Notes: a model not told the origin generated them from the letters alone. DNA of 27,842 bases from Stramentimicrobium sp964433555 (GCA_964433555.1 CAYSRG010000026.1:1-27842); one strand, 5' to 3'. Shown: positions 13,848-22,864, counted from the first letter of the stretch. Translations and numbers: made by a program.

Positions 13848-15122
13848 TTAATTGGAAATTTTTTGCAATCCATCCATATAAGGACGTAGAGCATCAGGTA
13901 TAACAATTGAGCCGTCTTTCTCCTGGAAATTCTCCAGAATAGCAACCATTGTTCTGCCTACCGCAACCCCGGAGCCATTTAAGGTATGAACAAAATGGAC
14001 TTTACCAGATTCCTCTTCCCGATACCGAATATTAGCCCTACGGGCTTGAAAATCAGTACAATTACTACAGGAGGATATCTCCCGATATTTCCCCTGGGAT
14101 GGCAACCATACTTCTAAATCATAGGTCTTGGCAGAAGAAAATCCCATATCGCCGGTAGAGAGAACAACCACCCGATAGGGTAGTTCCAACCTTTGCAAGA
14201 TTACTTCTGCATTCTGAGTTAATTTTTCCAGTTCTAAAAAAGATTTTTCCGGTTTACAAATTTTCACTAATTCCACTTTGTTAAACTGATGCTGCCTGAT
14301 TAGCCCTCTCACATCCTTGCCATAAGAACCAGCTTCTCTTCTGAAACAAGCAGTATAAGCAGTATAGTAAAGTGGTAGGTCTGATTCTGGTAATATTTCA
14401 TCTTGATGTAAATTAGTCAAAGGAACTTCTGCCGTAGGAACCAGATATAATTCATCATTGGATTTAAATAATTCATTTTCAAACTTTGGCAATTGACCGG
14501 TACCAGTCATAGTATTAGCATTGACTAAAAAGGGAGGAAATATTTCCTGATAATTATGCTCTTTAGTATGAATGTCGAGCATAAAATTAATTAGTGCCCT
14601 TTCCAGCCTTGCTCCCCTATTTTTTAGTACTGTAAAACGGGCAGCGGAAATCTTAGCTCCTCTTTCAAAATCAAGAATATCCAATTTTTCACCTAAATCC
14701 CAGTGTGCCTGTGGCTCAAAATCTAATTTTCTCTGTTTTCCCCATCTTCTGACTTCCTGGTTACTTTCTTCATCAGGACCTACTGGTACGCTGGCATCAA
14801 CTATATTGGGTATTTCTAATAATATACTTTGAATCTCTTGTTCTATAGACTTAACCTCTGTATCCATATCCTTAATTTTACTCGATACTTCCCTCATAGC
14901 AATAATCTTTTCCTGAACATCCTTTTTCTCTCGTTTCAAGCGGGCAATGTCCTCAGATACTTCATTTCTTTCCTGTTTTAAGGCGCTTGAGGTAAAGATA
15001 ATTTTTCGGCGTTTATCATCAAGTTCTAAAATAAAATCAATATTACTGATATCCTGCCCTCTTTTTTTCAAGGCATCTTTTATCTTATCCGGCTCTGAAC
15101 GAATTAACTTTAAATCCAACAT
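13848..15122 (-). CDS. serS: Seryl-tRNA synthetase
   Basis: A 424-residue class II synthetase that charges tRNA-Ser (EC 6.1.1.11). Residues 1 to about 110 form the long antiparallel coiled-coil arm that grips the tRNA variable arm (LKQERNEVSEDIARLKRE is part of it). Motif 2 is seen as FRREAGSYGKDVRGLIRQHQF, preceded by LVPTAEVPLTN, and motif 3 as GSGVAVGRTMVAILENFQ near the C-terminus; ISSCSNCTDFQARR is also typical. Length is standard. The ATG at 15122 follows AGGAGG and lies 41 bases after rtcB. The gene is third in a T-box controlled operon and is followed by a tRNA-Ser gene, so it should be induced when uncharged tRNA-Ser builds up. Confidence 0.97.
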   Translation of the reverse strand: MLDLKLIRSEPDKIKDALKKRGQDISNIDFILELDDKRRKIIFTSSALKQERNEVSEDIARLKREKKDVQEKIIAMREVSSKIKDMDTEVKSIEQEIQSILLEIPNIVDASVPVGPDEESNQEVRRWGKQRKLDFEPQAHWDLGEKLDILDFERGAKISAARFTVLKNRGARLERALINFMLDIHTKEHNYQEIFPPFLVNANTMTGTGQLPKFENELFKSNDELYLVPTAEVPLTNLHQDEILPESDLPLYYTAYTACFRREAGSYGKDVRGLIRQHQFNKVELVKICKPEKSFLELEKLTQNAEVILQRLELPYRVVVLSTGDMGFSSAKTYDLEVWLPSQGKYREISSCSNCTDFQARRANIRYREEESGKVHFVHTLNGSGVAVGRTMVAILENFQEKDGSIVIPDALRPYMDGLQKISN

Positions 15123-15163
15123 ATTCTTAAATATCCTCCTGCACCATTCTATTACTAATTTTT

Positions 15164-16621
15164 TTATCCTTTTATGACTGCCAGTGGACGCATTCTTGCC
15201 ACTTTGCTAGAAATTCCACTCTGATCCATTACATTGACCACTTCTGACACATCTTTATAAGCCTCAGATATTTCTTCTGCCAGTGTCTCTCTACTCCTGG
15301 CTTTGACTAAAATATCCCTTGCCCTTAATTCCTCTACAATATTTCTATTTCTGACTTCCCTTTTTGCAGCACCACGGCTTAATACTCTACCGGCACCGTG
15401 ACAGGTAGAACCAAAGGTTTCCTGCATTGCCTTTTCATTCCCCACCAAAACAAAGGAACAACGTCCCATGTCTCCAGGAATTAAAACCGGCTGTCCAATT
15501 TCTTGATATTTTGGTGGCAAATCAGGATGCTGGGGTGGAAAAGCCCTGGTAGCACCCTTCCGGTGAACACATAACTTTACTTTGGCACCCTGAAATTGAT
15601 GAAACTCAATTTTGGCAATATTATGTGCTACATCATAGACTAAATTCAGACCCAGCTCTTCTTGGGAAACACGAAATATTTGTTTAAAAACATCTCTTAT
15701 CCAGTGCGTTATGCATTGACGATTCGCCCAGGCAAAATTAGCTGCGCAACACATGGCCTGATAATAATTTTCTCCTTCAGGAGAATTAAGAGGTGCACAG
15801 GCTAACTGTCTATCAGGAATACTGATATGATATCGCTGTACTGCTTTTTGCATAATCGATAGATAATCAGTACAAACCTGATGCCCAAAACCTCGGGACC
15901 CGGTATGGACTAAAATAGTAATCATTCCTTCTTCCAGTCCCATTTTCGTAGCCTTTTCTGGTTGGTAAACTCTGTCAATCACCTGAATTTCTAAAAAATG
16001 ATTTCCCGAACCCAATGTTCCCAATTGAGAACCCCCGCGCTGGATTGCTTTATTACTAATAATATCAGGATTGGCCTGAGCCATTTTACCGCTTTCCTCA
16101 CTATAAGTTATATCTTTTTTCTCTCCAAATCCTTTTTCTACCGCCCATTGTACACCTTCTGCTAAAACTCTTTTTACCTCAGCTAGATTTAGTTTAAGAA
16201 TTCCTTCCGAACCGACTCCAGAAGGAATTTTCTTATAAAGGTATTCTACCAGCTGATTCATCTTATCTTTTACATCTTTAAGTTTTAAATTGGAACGAAT
16301 CAACCTTACACCGCAATTTATATCGAATCCAACTCCTCCTGGTGAAATTACCCCATCTTCCAGGCGAGTTGCTGCTACACCACCTATAGGAAAGCCATAT
16401 CCCCAGTGAATATCTGGCATGGCTAAAGAATAACCAACAATACCAGGCAAAAAGGCAACATTAGCTACCTGGCCAGGAGCTTGATCACTAATAATCTGCT
16501 TTAATAGGCTCTGAGAAGCATAAATGCGTCCATCTACCAGCATTCCAGGACGATATTCTTTTGGTATATCCCAAATATAAGGTCCTTTCTGTTTTAATAT
16601 CTCTTCCCATTTATCTTTCAT
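15164..16621 (-). CDS. rtcB: RNA ligase RtcB
   Basis: A 485-residue GTP-dependent RNA ligase joining 2',3'-cyclic phosphate or 3'-phosphate ends to 5'-OH ends; it repairs cleaved RNAs and, in archaea and animals, splices tRNA. Metal and catalytic residues are visible: Asp100 and Cys103 in GFDINCGVR, His208 in GSGNHFLE, His239 in VHTGSRG, His333 in VAHNIAK, and the guanylylated His408 in STCHGAGR. CVHRKGATRA is also conserved. Length is that of the long archaeal-type RtcB that works with archease. The ATG follows AAGGGG, 85 bases after the archease gene, and serS comes next, so all three share the T-box leader. The activity call is secure; its place in serine control is the unusual part. Confidence 0.96.
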   Translation of the reverse strand: MKDKWEEILKQKGPYIWDIPKEYRPGMLVDGRIYASQSLLKQIISDQAPGQVANVAFLPGIVGYSLAMPDIHWGYGFPIGGVAATRLEDGVISPGGVGFDINCGVRLIRSNLKLKDVKDKMNQLVEYLYKKIPSGVGSEGILKLNLAEVKRVLAEGVQWAVEKGFGEKKDITYSEESGKMAQANPDIISNKAIQRGGSQLGTLGSGNHFLEIQVIDRVYQPEKATKMGLEEGMITILVHTGSRGFGHQVCTDYLSIMQKAVQRYHISIPDRQLACAPLNSPEGENYYQAMCCAANFAWANRQCITHWIRDVFKQIFRVSQEELGLNLVYDVAHNIAKIEFHQFQGAKVKLCVHRKGATRAFPPQHPDLPPKYQEIGQPVLIPGDMGRCSFVLVGNEKAMQETFGSTCHGAGRVLSRGAAKREVRNRNIVEELRARDILVKARSRETLAEEISEAYKDVSEVVNVMDQSGISSKVARMRPLAVIKG

Positions 16622-16706
16622 AGAATCAACCCCTTTTTTATTGTAAGCAAGATAAAAAGATGATACTCAGGTTATCTCCTTTATTAAAATTCTAAGGTAT
16701 TTGGCA

Positions 16707-17147
16707 TTAAATATCAAATACTATATTTGCTGCCCATCTCCCGTCTGGATCCTGGTAAACACTTAAATCATGATAGGTAACAGCCTTGATCTCTTTAACA
16801 ATTCGGTAGGGAGAACTTTTTATCTCTATTGCGCTGGCTTTAGATTTAATCATTTCTTCAGTCAGAGAATTAATGATATAATCATCAAAGATAACAAATT
16901 CAGTAACATGAATATAAAGTAAATCACTTAACCAGGTAACCATTAAATCTTCAATATTAGAAGCACTACTTTCTATTTTGTAGTAATTTTTGGGTCTATT
17001 TTGAACAGGAGATACCGGGACACCAGTAATAAGAAAGAACATCCCCCGAGCGGCATTGAGAAACAATTCCTGTTTGTTCTTACCATATATTTTCAAACCT
17101 ATATCAGCTGTGTGATCTACTAATTCAAAATCCTTATCTGTATTCAT
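16707..17147 (-). CDS. Archease (RtcB activator)
   Basis: A 146-residue archease, the partner that speeds RtcB guanylylation and multiple turnover. Family landmarks are the DHTADIGLKIYG start (11-22) holding the metal-binding aspartate, the central ASNIEDLMVTWLSDLLYI helix, the KAVTYHDLSV strand and the closing NIVFDI with a terminal conserved aspartate. Length is typical (about 140). The ATG follows AGGAGAT, directly after the T-box terminator hairpin, so it is the first gene of the operon with rtcB and serS. Archease next to rtcB is common; a T-box in front of it is not. Confidence 0.95.
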   Translation of the reverse strand: MNTDKDFELVDHTADIGLKIYGKNKQELFLNAARGMFFLITGVPVSPVQNRPKNYYKIESSASNIEDLMVTWLSDLLYIHVTEFVIFDDYIINSLTEEMIKSKASAIEIKSSPYRIVKEIKAVTYHDLSVYQDPDGRWAANIVFDI

Positions 17148-17159
17148 TTAGATAATCTC

Positions 17160-17439
17160 CTGAAATAAAAAAACTCCCGCCTGCTGGTACTCGCTACCTT
17201 AGGGACGAGAGTTCACTCACGTGGTGCCACCCTAATTTAATAGAAAGATCTATCCTTAATCCATAGCAAAAGACATATGAAAATTTTAGATTTTACGTAA
17301 TATAAATATACTAAATTTAAATTGTTAGGAAGATGGATTTCAATCAAGTTTGCTACCGCTTTCCACCTGATACGGCTCTCTGTAAACAAACTATAATTTA
17401 CTCTTCTTCCGGTCTGTCATTATATCAATTCTTGTTCTT
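17160..17439 (-). ncRNA. T-box riboswitch leader, serine-specific (UCC)
   Basis: The T-box core AGGGTGGCACCACG is present at 17220-17233 (minus strand). Stem I base pairs by GGAAGA (17405-17410) with TCTTCC (17328-17333) and, further in, AGTTTG with CAAACT; an AGAGAG element and a GGTGGAAAG element are in the apical part. The specifier loop 3' strand reads TTGAAATCCA, placing TCC (17335-17337) just before an A at the closing stem, so the codon is UCC (Ser). That matches serS downstream. The leader ends with a terminator whose 5' part competes with the T-box antiterminator. Uncharged tRNA-Ser(GGA) should allow readthrough into archease, rtcB and serS. Confidence 0.93.
17172..17213 (-). terminator. 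T-box terminator hairpin
   Basis: AACTCTCG (17206-17213) pairs with CGGGAGTT (17172-17179), with a 26-base interior that can pair further, followed by a run of seven T (17167-17173). It lies 20 bases before the archease ATG and is the off-state of the T-box switch. Confidence 0.9.
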
Positions 17440-17445
17440 GATAAG

Positions 17446-17474
17446 ATTATAGATTCTATATACTTTTATGTCAA
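17446..17474 (-). promoter_or_regulatory. Perfect consensus sigma-70 promoter of the T-box operon
   Basis: -35 TTGACA (17469-17474) and -10 TATAAT (17446-17451) with a 17-base spacer, both hexamers matching the consensus exactly. Transcription would begin near 17439, just before stem I of the T-box. A maximal promoter combined with attenuation means output is set mainly by the riboswitch. Confidence 0.85.
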
Positions 17475-17512
17475 CAAATCTACCGACCAAATACAGCTTA
17501 TTTCAGATATAT

Positions 17513-19363
17513 TCAAGAAGATTTTTGCTTGTTTAAAAAACGAACATATTCTTCCAAACCTATCTCATGCAAACCACTCTCAGTCGGAATGCCATCACTA
17601 GTCCAATTTCTAAGCTTATAGTACTCATCTAATGCTTTGTCATGAGGTAACGGAACTCTTCCCACACGGGGACCGGTCTGGGCGGGAATGGTCATCTTTT
17701 TTGGTAGAACATCGTCCTTACGAGAAATTCCATCACGAATATTAATTATTCTTTCCAAAATAAAGCCCCGTTCACCAGCTTTTTCCAAATCCTGAACCGT
17801 CCAGTTCCATCCTGTAGCAGCATTTAGAATTTCAATAATTTCACTCAACAAAAGTTTGGGAACCCTTAGGATAAACTTACAAACACTTAGACTATTAGCC
17901 AGACTGCTCATATTCTGTTGATGTATGACATATTGAGGAACATCCTCCATAGTTCTGGCAGGTCCTTCCATTCCTAACTCGGTGTAGAAGAATCCCTGGG
18001 CGTCTGCCCTTTCATGGCAGGCTCCCCTGGTACCGGTAGCATAATTTAAACCAGCCGCTAGATGACATCTGGGGTCATGAGCAGGATAATCCATATTTTT
18101 GACATGAACTATCAAATCCTCTGTCTCAGGACCAATCCTTTTGGCTGCACCAACAATACCTTCTTGGAAATATCCACCAATACCTTCCAAGCGGGCAATC
18201 TTCTCAGTTAACTGCACCAGAACTTTTCCATCCCCCCAATTTACCGCTATACCATCGGTGTCTTTTTTATTTATCAACTTTTTTTCATAACACTCTGCCA
18301 GAAAGCTAATCCAGGCACCGGTTGAGATAGTATCTATTCCCATGCGATTACATATGTCATTTGCTTTAGCTATGGCTAAAAGATCTGAACATAAGAATGC
18401 ACCACCCATCATGCCCAATGTTTCATACTCCGGACCGCTGCCTTCTACAGCATATTCTTCTGGATCTTCCACTTTGATATGACGGTGACAGCCATAGGGA
18501 CAGTTAGCACAAAAGGTTGCTTTGGTATGTAATACCTCGTTGTAATATGGTGCTGATATCTGATCTGATTTGCCCCAGGTTTCGCCAACCCAGTACTTCA
18601 AAGGCATATTTCCAATTTTTTCGAAGGTGGCAGGTGCTGAAGTTGTTCCTGTCTTCCTCTTTTCGGCTGAACGTTTGGTAAACTCTCTCATTAATTCCAG
18701 AGCACGGCTTTTAACCTTTTCAGGATCATAGAGAGGAACCTCTTTGGTTCCCAGTACAGCTATAGCTTTTAAATTTTTAGAACCCATTACCGCACCAGCA
18801 CCGCCTCGCCCGGCAACACTATGTCCATCGCAACCTATACAGGCAATAGGATGACCTATCTCCCCAGAAGGACCAATATAAACAATACTGTAGCGATTAT
18901 TATTGAGGGATGATTTGAAATGATTAAATGTTTCTATGGCATCCTTCCCCCAGAGTGAAGCAGCATCTTCTATGTTTACTTGTTCGTTATTGATTATTAT
19001 TTTTACCGGGGATGAACTCTTGCCTTCAATAATGATAGCATCATATCCTGCTCTCTTGAGAGCAGGAGCAAAATTACCACCACCGGAAGAATCAAGAAAT
19101 GTTTTAGTTAAAGGCGATTTAGTTACAACACTCCATTTACCACTTCCCGGATTTTTGGCCGATTGCCAGACACCTACAGCAAAGATGATCTTGTTTTCTT
19201 CTGACAGGGGATCTATCTTGGGAGGAGTTTCTTCCAGGAGTATTTTAGCTCCGAAGGCAGAACCACCTACTAATTTTTTCCAGACTTTTTCAGGAATATC
19301 TACTACCTGATAATTCCTTTTTGTTAAATTAACTCGAAGCGCTTTTCCCCAGTAGCCGAACAT
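17513..19363 (-). CDS. Aldehyde:ferredoxin oxidoreductase (probably tungsten-dependent)
   Basis: A 616-residue AFOR-family enzyme oxidising aldehydes to acids (or the reverse) with ferredoxin, using a tungsto- or molybdo-bispterin and one [4Fe-4S] cluster. The start GYWGKALRVNLT is typical. Cluster ligands are CANCPYGC (about 285-292) and a distant Cys in SLSVCKF (about 495). Pterin-binding segments include GSGKWSVVTKSPLT, AGRGGAGAVMGSKNLKA (about 184-200) and GTRGACHERADAQG. The ATG at 19363 has AAAGGGAT 12 bases before it; a GTG three codons upstream is the alternative. It follows tctA by 126 bases and may have its own weak promoter (TTACAC, 18 bases, TATAAA). Being downstream of a tct operon that carries a ferredoxin, it probably works on an aldehyde formed from, or the acid itself of, the imported substrate. 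Confidence 0.93.
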   Translation of the reverse strand: MFGYWGKALRVNLTKRNYQVVDIPEKVWKKLVGGSAFGAKILLEETPPKIDPLSEENKIIFAVGVWQSAKNPGSGKWSVVTKSPLTKTFLDSSGGGNFAPALKRAGYDAIIIEGKSSSPVKIIINNEQVNIEDAASLWGKDAIETFNHFKSSLNNNRYSIVYIGPSGEIGHPIACIGCDGHSVAGRGGAGAVMGSKNLKAIAVLGTKEVPLYDPEKVKSRALELMREFTKRSAEKRKTGTTSAPATFEKIGNMPLKYWVGETWGKSDQISAPYYNEVLHTKATFCANCPYGCHRHIKVEDPEEYAVEGSGPEYETLGMMGGAFLCSDLLAIAKANDICNRMGIDTISTGAWISFLAECYEKKLINKKDTDGIAVNWGDGKVLVQLTEKIARLEGIGGYFQEGIVGAAKRIGPETEDLIVHVKNMDYPAHDPRCHLAAGLNYATGTRGACHERADAQGFFYTELGMEGPARTMEDVPQYVIHQQNMSSLANSLSVCKFILRVPKLLLSEIIEILNAATGWNWTVQDLEKAGERGFILERIINIRDGISRKDDVLPKKMTIPAQTGPRVGRVPLPHDKALDEYYKLRNWTSDGIPTESGLHEIGLEEYVRFLNKQKSS

Positions 19364-19489
19364 TATTATCACATCCCTTTCTACTTTATTCTAGAATATT
19401 ATTTTTAGCAATTCTGTATTTATATTTTTTATAGTAAATTAAATGTTTTATTTTATAATGGGTATAATATAAATAGTGTAAGAAATTCT

Positions 19490-20941
19490 TTACTCAAGCT
19501 GTTCCAACCTGCTCTGTAATAGGAAAGAAATAGCAACTAATATAATTAAAATCAGGCTTATTGGTCTGGTGAAAAATGAGATAATTAAACTGGGAAAACT
19601 GCCAGTAATAATTAACGCCTGTCTAAAATTAATTTCCACCATAGGACCTAAAATAATTCCTAAAATCATGGGGCTTACAGGGTAACCGGATTTTTCAAAA
19701 AAATAGCCTATCAAACCAAAGATAAACATAAATAACACATCAGTTAACTTATTCTGTAGAGCAAAAGACCCCACAATACATAGAACAGGAATGAAAGCAA
19801 TTAAATACCATTTAGGTAAATTTAACATCTTTATCATGGCATTGCTGCCAATAATGCCAATAAAATAGGAAAAAATCATTCCAGAAATAACAAATATAGT
19901 TATCAGATAAAAATAACTTCTTTCGGTTAACATAAATGTTGGCCCTGGTAATAAACCATGAAGATAAAAAGCACCCAAAATCACAGCCGTTACCGAATCA
20001 CCTGGGATTCCCAGTGTTAACATTGTGGTAAGAGCACCACCAACAGCTGCCTTATTAGCTACCTCAGGAGCTATTACCCCTTCATAAGCGCCTTCTCCAA
20101 ATGGCCTGCTTGGCTTTTTTATAATATTCTTAAGAAAACCATAAGAAACCAGAGCTCCTACGTCTCCACCAGTGCCTGGAAGCAGTCCGATGATAGCTCC
20201 AATTGGTGCAGATATTAGCCATCGGATGTTTAATTTTTTAAGTAAATCAAATCTGGGCAATAATTTAGACATCTTGTATCCTTCAATATCTAATTTAAAA
20301 CCTGATTTTTTGCTGGTTAACTGCACAAAAACCTCTTTCATACCAAACAGTCCTATCATAGCAACAACATAATGGATTCCTCCGCTGAAAAGTGGTATAC
20401 CCATTGTAAATCTCATTAATCCGGTAATCGGATCCATTCCTATCATCCCAATAAATATACCTATAACAGCACTGATAAGTCCTTTTCTAATATTTCCTTT
20501 ACTTAAAACAGCAACCAGAGTTAAACCCCATACTGTTAAAACAAAGTATTCCTGTGCCCCAAAACGAAGGGCATATGCTCCAATAATAGGACCCAAGATA
20601 ACAAAAAAGAGCACACCGAATAATCCTCCTATTAAACTGCTAAAAAGAGCAAATCCCAATGCCGTATCTGCTTCTCCTTTTTGTTTGAGTGGAAATCCAT
20701 CAAAGGTTGTAGCAACAGCAGCGGCTGTTCCAGGAATATTGATAGTGATAGCTGATATGGCTCCGCCTAAAACACCACCACAAAAAGCACCGATAATGAA
20801 AGAGAGAGCCTCTACCATAGGCCACCCAAAAGTTAAAGAAACTACCAGGGCAGCTGTCATAGTCACGGTTAACCCTGGCATGGCTCCCATTACTAAGCCA
20901 ACTATAACACCTACTAAATTATAAAGTAATAGTATAATCAT
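19490..20941 (-). CDS. tctA: Tripartite tricarboxylate transporter large membrane subunit, TctA
   Basis: A 483-residue membrane protein with about 11-12 hydrophobic segments. TctA signatures: VIVGLVMGAMPGLTVTMTAAL (near residues 12-31, split by one helix turn), GTAAAVATTFDGFPLKQKGEADTALG near 71-96, IGLLPGTGGDVGALVSYGF near 250-270 and GALTTMLTLGIPGDSVTAVILG near 302-323. It starts about 20 residues later than many relatives, at an ATG behind AAAGGGA. It forms the channel of a carboxylate importer with TctB, whose gene ends 17 bases upstream, and uses the TctC binding protein. Substrate (citrate-like, aromatic or other acid) cannot be read. Confidence 0.93.
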   Translation of the reverse strand: MIILLLYNLVGVIVGLVMGAMPGLTVTMTAALVVSLTFGWPMVEALSFIIGAFCGGVLGGAISAITINIPGTAAAVATTFDGFPLKQKGEADTALGFALFSSLIGGLFGVLFFVILGPIIGAYALRFGAQEYFVLTVWGLTLVAVLSKGNIRKGLISAVIGIFIGMIGMDPITGLMRFTMGIPLFSGGIHYVVAMIGLFGMKEVFVQLTSKKSGFKLDIEGYKMSKLLPRFDLLKKLNIRWLISAPIGAIIGLLPGTGGDVGALVSYGFLKNIIKKPSRPFGEGAYEGVIAPEVANKAAVGGALTTMLTLGIPGDSVTAVILGAFYLHGLLPGPTFMLTERSYFYLITIFVISGMIFSYFIGIIGSNAMIKMLNLPKWYLIAFIPVLCIVGSFALQNKLTDVLFMFIFGLIGYFFEKSGYPVSPMILGIILGPMVEINFRQALIITGSFPSLIISFFTRPISLILIILVAISFLLQSRLEQLE

Positions 20942-20958
20942 AGAAATCCCTTTCCATT

Positions 20959-21480
20959 TTAAGGCAAAATAACCTCAAAAATTCCATAAAATACATAGTA
21001 AATAAGAGGAATTGTTATTGCAGTGGCAAGCGCTGATTTTATTAATTTATAAACAAATTTATCCGATTCATTAACCACTACCATGATAACAAACATATAT
21101 AAGCTAGTAGCTATGATAAAATGAAACCTAGGTAAAATATAAACATAGATTATGCTTATTACAGTAAAGATGAAAATATCCACCAATTCTTTTGTTTGAA
21201 TGATATTGTTTGAATTTTTTTGCAGCACATCTTGTGTTTTAGAATAAGAAAAGAAATTTAAAATCTTTTTAATTTCATTTCTCAATTCAAAAATGAAATT
21301 TATAATTAAGGTAAAAAACACTAAAAAAGGAAATATTAATGGGGAATCTACTGTAAATAACTTAATACCTTGTTGAAAATATTTCCCGCTTATATCGAAA
21401 TAGACAATAGTAATAACCAAAGCTACAAATAAAAGTGAAATCACTCTATAGAATATTCTATTTTCCTGGTTATCGTTCAT
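20959..21480 (-). CDS. tctB: Tripartite tricarboxylate transporter small membrane subunit, TctB-like
   Basis: A 173-residue membrane protein with four predicted hydrophobic segments (about 12-28, 44-63, 100-120 and 125-165 with a break), the layout of TctB. TctB sequences are poorly conserved, so position between the ferredoxin and tctA is a main argument. The ATG at 21480 has AGGATGG upstream. An unusually long polar stretch (about 65-97, rich in Lys and Asn) separates the second and third segments. It is AT-rich and Ile/Phe-rich compared with tctA. Confidence 0.82.
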   Translation of the reverse strand: MNDNQENRIFYRVISLLFVALVITIVYFDISGKYFQQGIKLFTVDSPLIFPFLVFFTLIINFIFELRNEIKKILNFFSYSKTQDVLQKNSNNIIQTKELVDIFIFTVISIIYVYILPRFHFIIATSLYMFVIMVVVNESDKFVYKLIKSALATAITIPLIYYVFYGIFEVILP

Positions 21481-21502
21481 AATTTAAGCCATCCTATTTA
21501 TT

Positions 21503-21694
21503 TTATTTACTCTCATCTTTACTAATTGCTTCCTGGGGGCAGGTCTCTATACAGGTAAAACACTCCATACATAAATCATGGTCTATAGTAGCATATTCAT
21601 CGCCATCAGAAAGCGTGATAGCCTCAACCGGGCATACTGAAGTACATACGCCACACCCTATGCATTTTTCTTTATTCACTTCTACCATGTGCAA
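21503..21694 (-). CDS. 2[4Fe-4S] ferredoxin
   Basis: A 61-63 residue ferredoxin with two complete cluster motifs, CIGCGVCTSVCP and CMECFTCIETCP, that is C-x2-C-x2-C-x3-C-P twice. It is a small soluble low-potential electron carrier. A TTG at 21694 has a well-spaced AAAGG; the ATG at 21688 gives the more usual MVEVNKEKCIGCG start. It is placed between tctC and tctB, 22 bases before tctB, which is not a normal place for a ferredoxin. AFOR downstream is an obvious redox partner. Confidence 0.94.
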   Translation of the reverse strand: MHMVEVNKEKCIGCGVCTSVCPVEAITLSDGDEYATIDHDLCMECFTCIETCPQEAISKDESK

Positions 21695-21773
21695 ATCTTA
21701 CCTTTCTAAATATAAATAATCTAAGAATAGTTTAAGAGCACATTAAAGGGAAAATATATTAATAACAATTATT

Positions 21774-22802
21774 TTATTTCTCTAATTTCTTTAAAAGTTC
21801 CAAGTTTTTAATTCCAAACTTTGTTGGAGAATGAGCAGCAGCTCCTGCATTGTAAAGTAGCCAGGCAGCTTTCGCAGTCCAGTCTTCCAGGTATTCAATC
21901 GCTCCCTCTCCACTGTAATTAATTCTGGTTAAATATAGATTATTGGTATAATCAATCCAGCGTTGGTCAACAATCACCTTTTCCATAGCTTCCTTCAATA
22001 CATCAATGACTTCCTGTGGAGTACCCTTTTTAACAAAAGGACCAAAATACGGTCCATAAGGTAAATCTTCCTGTAATTCAGGATAAATCTGTCCTATCGG
22101 TCGTATCTCTTCTAAGCCAGGTATCGGTATATTGGTGAAAGAAGCCAGTATCTTCAGTTGACCTCCTTGATGTGCAGAAACCATGGATTGTACCATTTCG
22201 ATAGTAGCATCTACCTGAGCACCCATAACTGCAGTAATAGCTGGAGCTCCTCCTTGATAGGGAACAAAGGTAAACTCACAGCCTAATTTTTGTTGCAACA
22301 TCAATCCGGAAACATGTGGAACGGTTCCTGGTCCAGCAGTACCTATTCTCAATTTACCAGGATTTTCCTGGGCATATTGGACAAATTCCTCTGCTGAATT
22401 AAATTGTGACTTAGGTGGAACTGCCAGCACTGGTGTAGCTTCTGCTACTAATTTTATACAATCAAAATCTCTTAGTGGTGACATATCCATGGTACCCATA
22501 GTCTGCCATACTGACATAATTTCTGAGCCATAATAGAAAGTATAGCCATCAGCTGGTTGATCCAGAACATGTTTAGCTGCTGTTGCACCTGCTGCTCCGG
22601 GCATATTAGTAATAGCAATTCCTACTCCCAATATCTCCTGTAAGATAGGTACAGAACCTCTGGCAATAACATCAGTGGGCCCACCAGGAGAAAATCCTAC
22701 TACACAATTAATATTTCGTTCTGGATAAGTGGCTAAACTAGTAAGGTTTAATGAAAATACAGTTAACACAACCAGGATTATCAAAAGGCTTAGTCTTTTC
22801 AT
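21774..22802 (-). CDS. tctC: Tripartite tricarboxylate transporter substrate-binding protein, TctC/Bug type
   Basis: A 342-residue exported binding protein. Residues 1-24 are a Sec signal ending near SLATYPER with no lipobox cysteine. Bug-family landmarks: YPERNINCVVGFSPGGPTDVIAR (25-47 in two blocks), the NMPGAAGATAAKHV loop (66-79), GKLRIGTAGPGTVPHVSG, and VPYQGGAPAITAVMGAQVDAT. It catches a carboxylate outside the membrane and passes it to TctAB. The ATG follows GAGGTGAG. The 154-base upstream spacer contains a palindrome and a small hairpin, so this gene may begin its own regulated transcript. Confidence 0.93.
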   Translation of the reverse strand: MKRLSLLIILVVLTVFSLNLTSLATYPERNINCVVGFSPGGPTDVIARGSVPILQEILGVGIAITNMPGAAGATAAKHVLDQPADGYTFYYGSEIMSVWQTMGTMDMSPLRDFDCIKLVAEATPVLAVPPKSQFNSAEEFVQYAQENPGKLRIGTAGPGTVPHVSGLMLQQKLGCEFTFVPYQGGAPAITAVMGAQVDATIEMVQSMVSAHQGGQLKILASFTNIPIPGLEEIRPIGQIYPELQEDLPYGPYFGPFVKKGTPQEVIDVLKEAMEKVIVDQRWIDYTNNLYLTRINYSGEGAIEYLEDWTAKAAWLLYNAGAAAHSPTKFGIKNLELLKKLEK

Positions 22803-22842
22803 TATATATCTCTCACCTCTTTTTTAATTATTTTCTAAAAAG

Positions 22843-22864
22843 TAGTTCCTTTTTGTTAGAACTA
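22843..22864 (-). promoter_or_regulatory. Small hairpin with U-run in the tctC leader
   Basis: TAGTTC (22859-22864 on the minus strand) pairs with GAACTA (22843-22848) over a 10-base loop and is followed by CTTTTTAG. It looks like a weak terminator or attenuator in front of tctC. The stem has only two GC pairs, so it may be incidental. Confidence 0.3.

Noticed and set aside
18936..19310. A 124-codon plus-strand frame opposite AFOR
   Set aside because: It lies wholly inside a well-conserved AFOR coding region in the opposite strand and has no recognisable motif.
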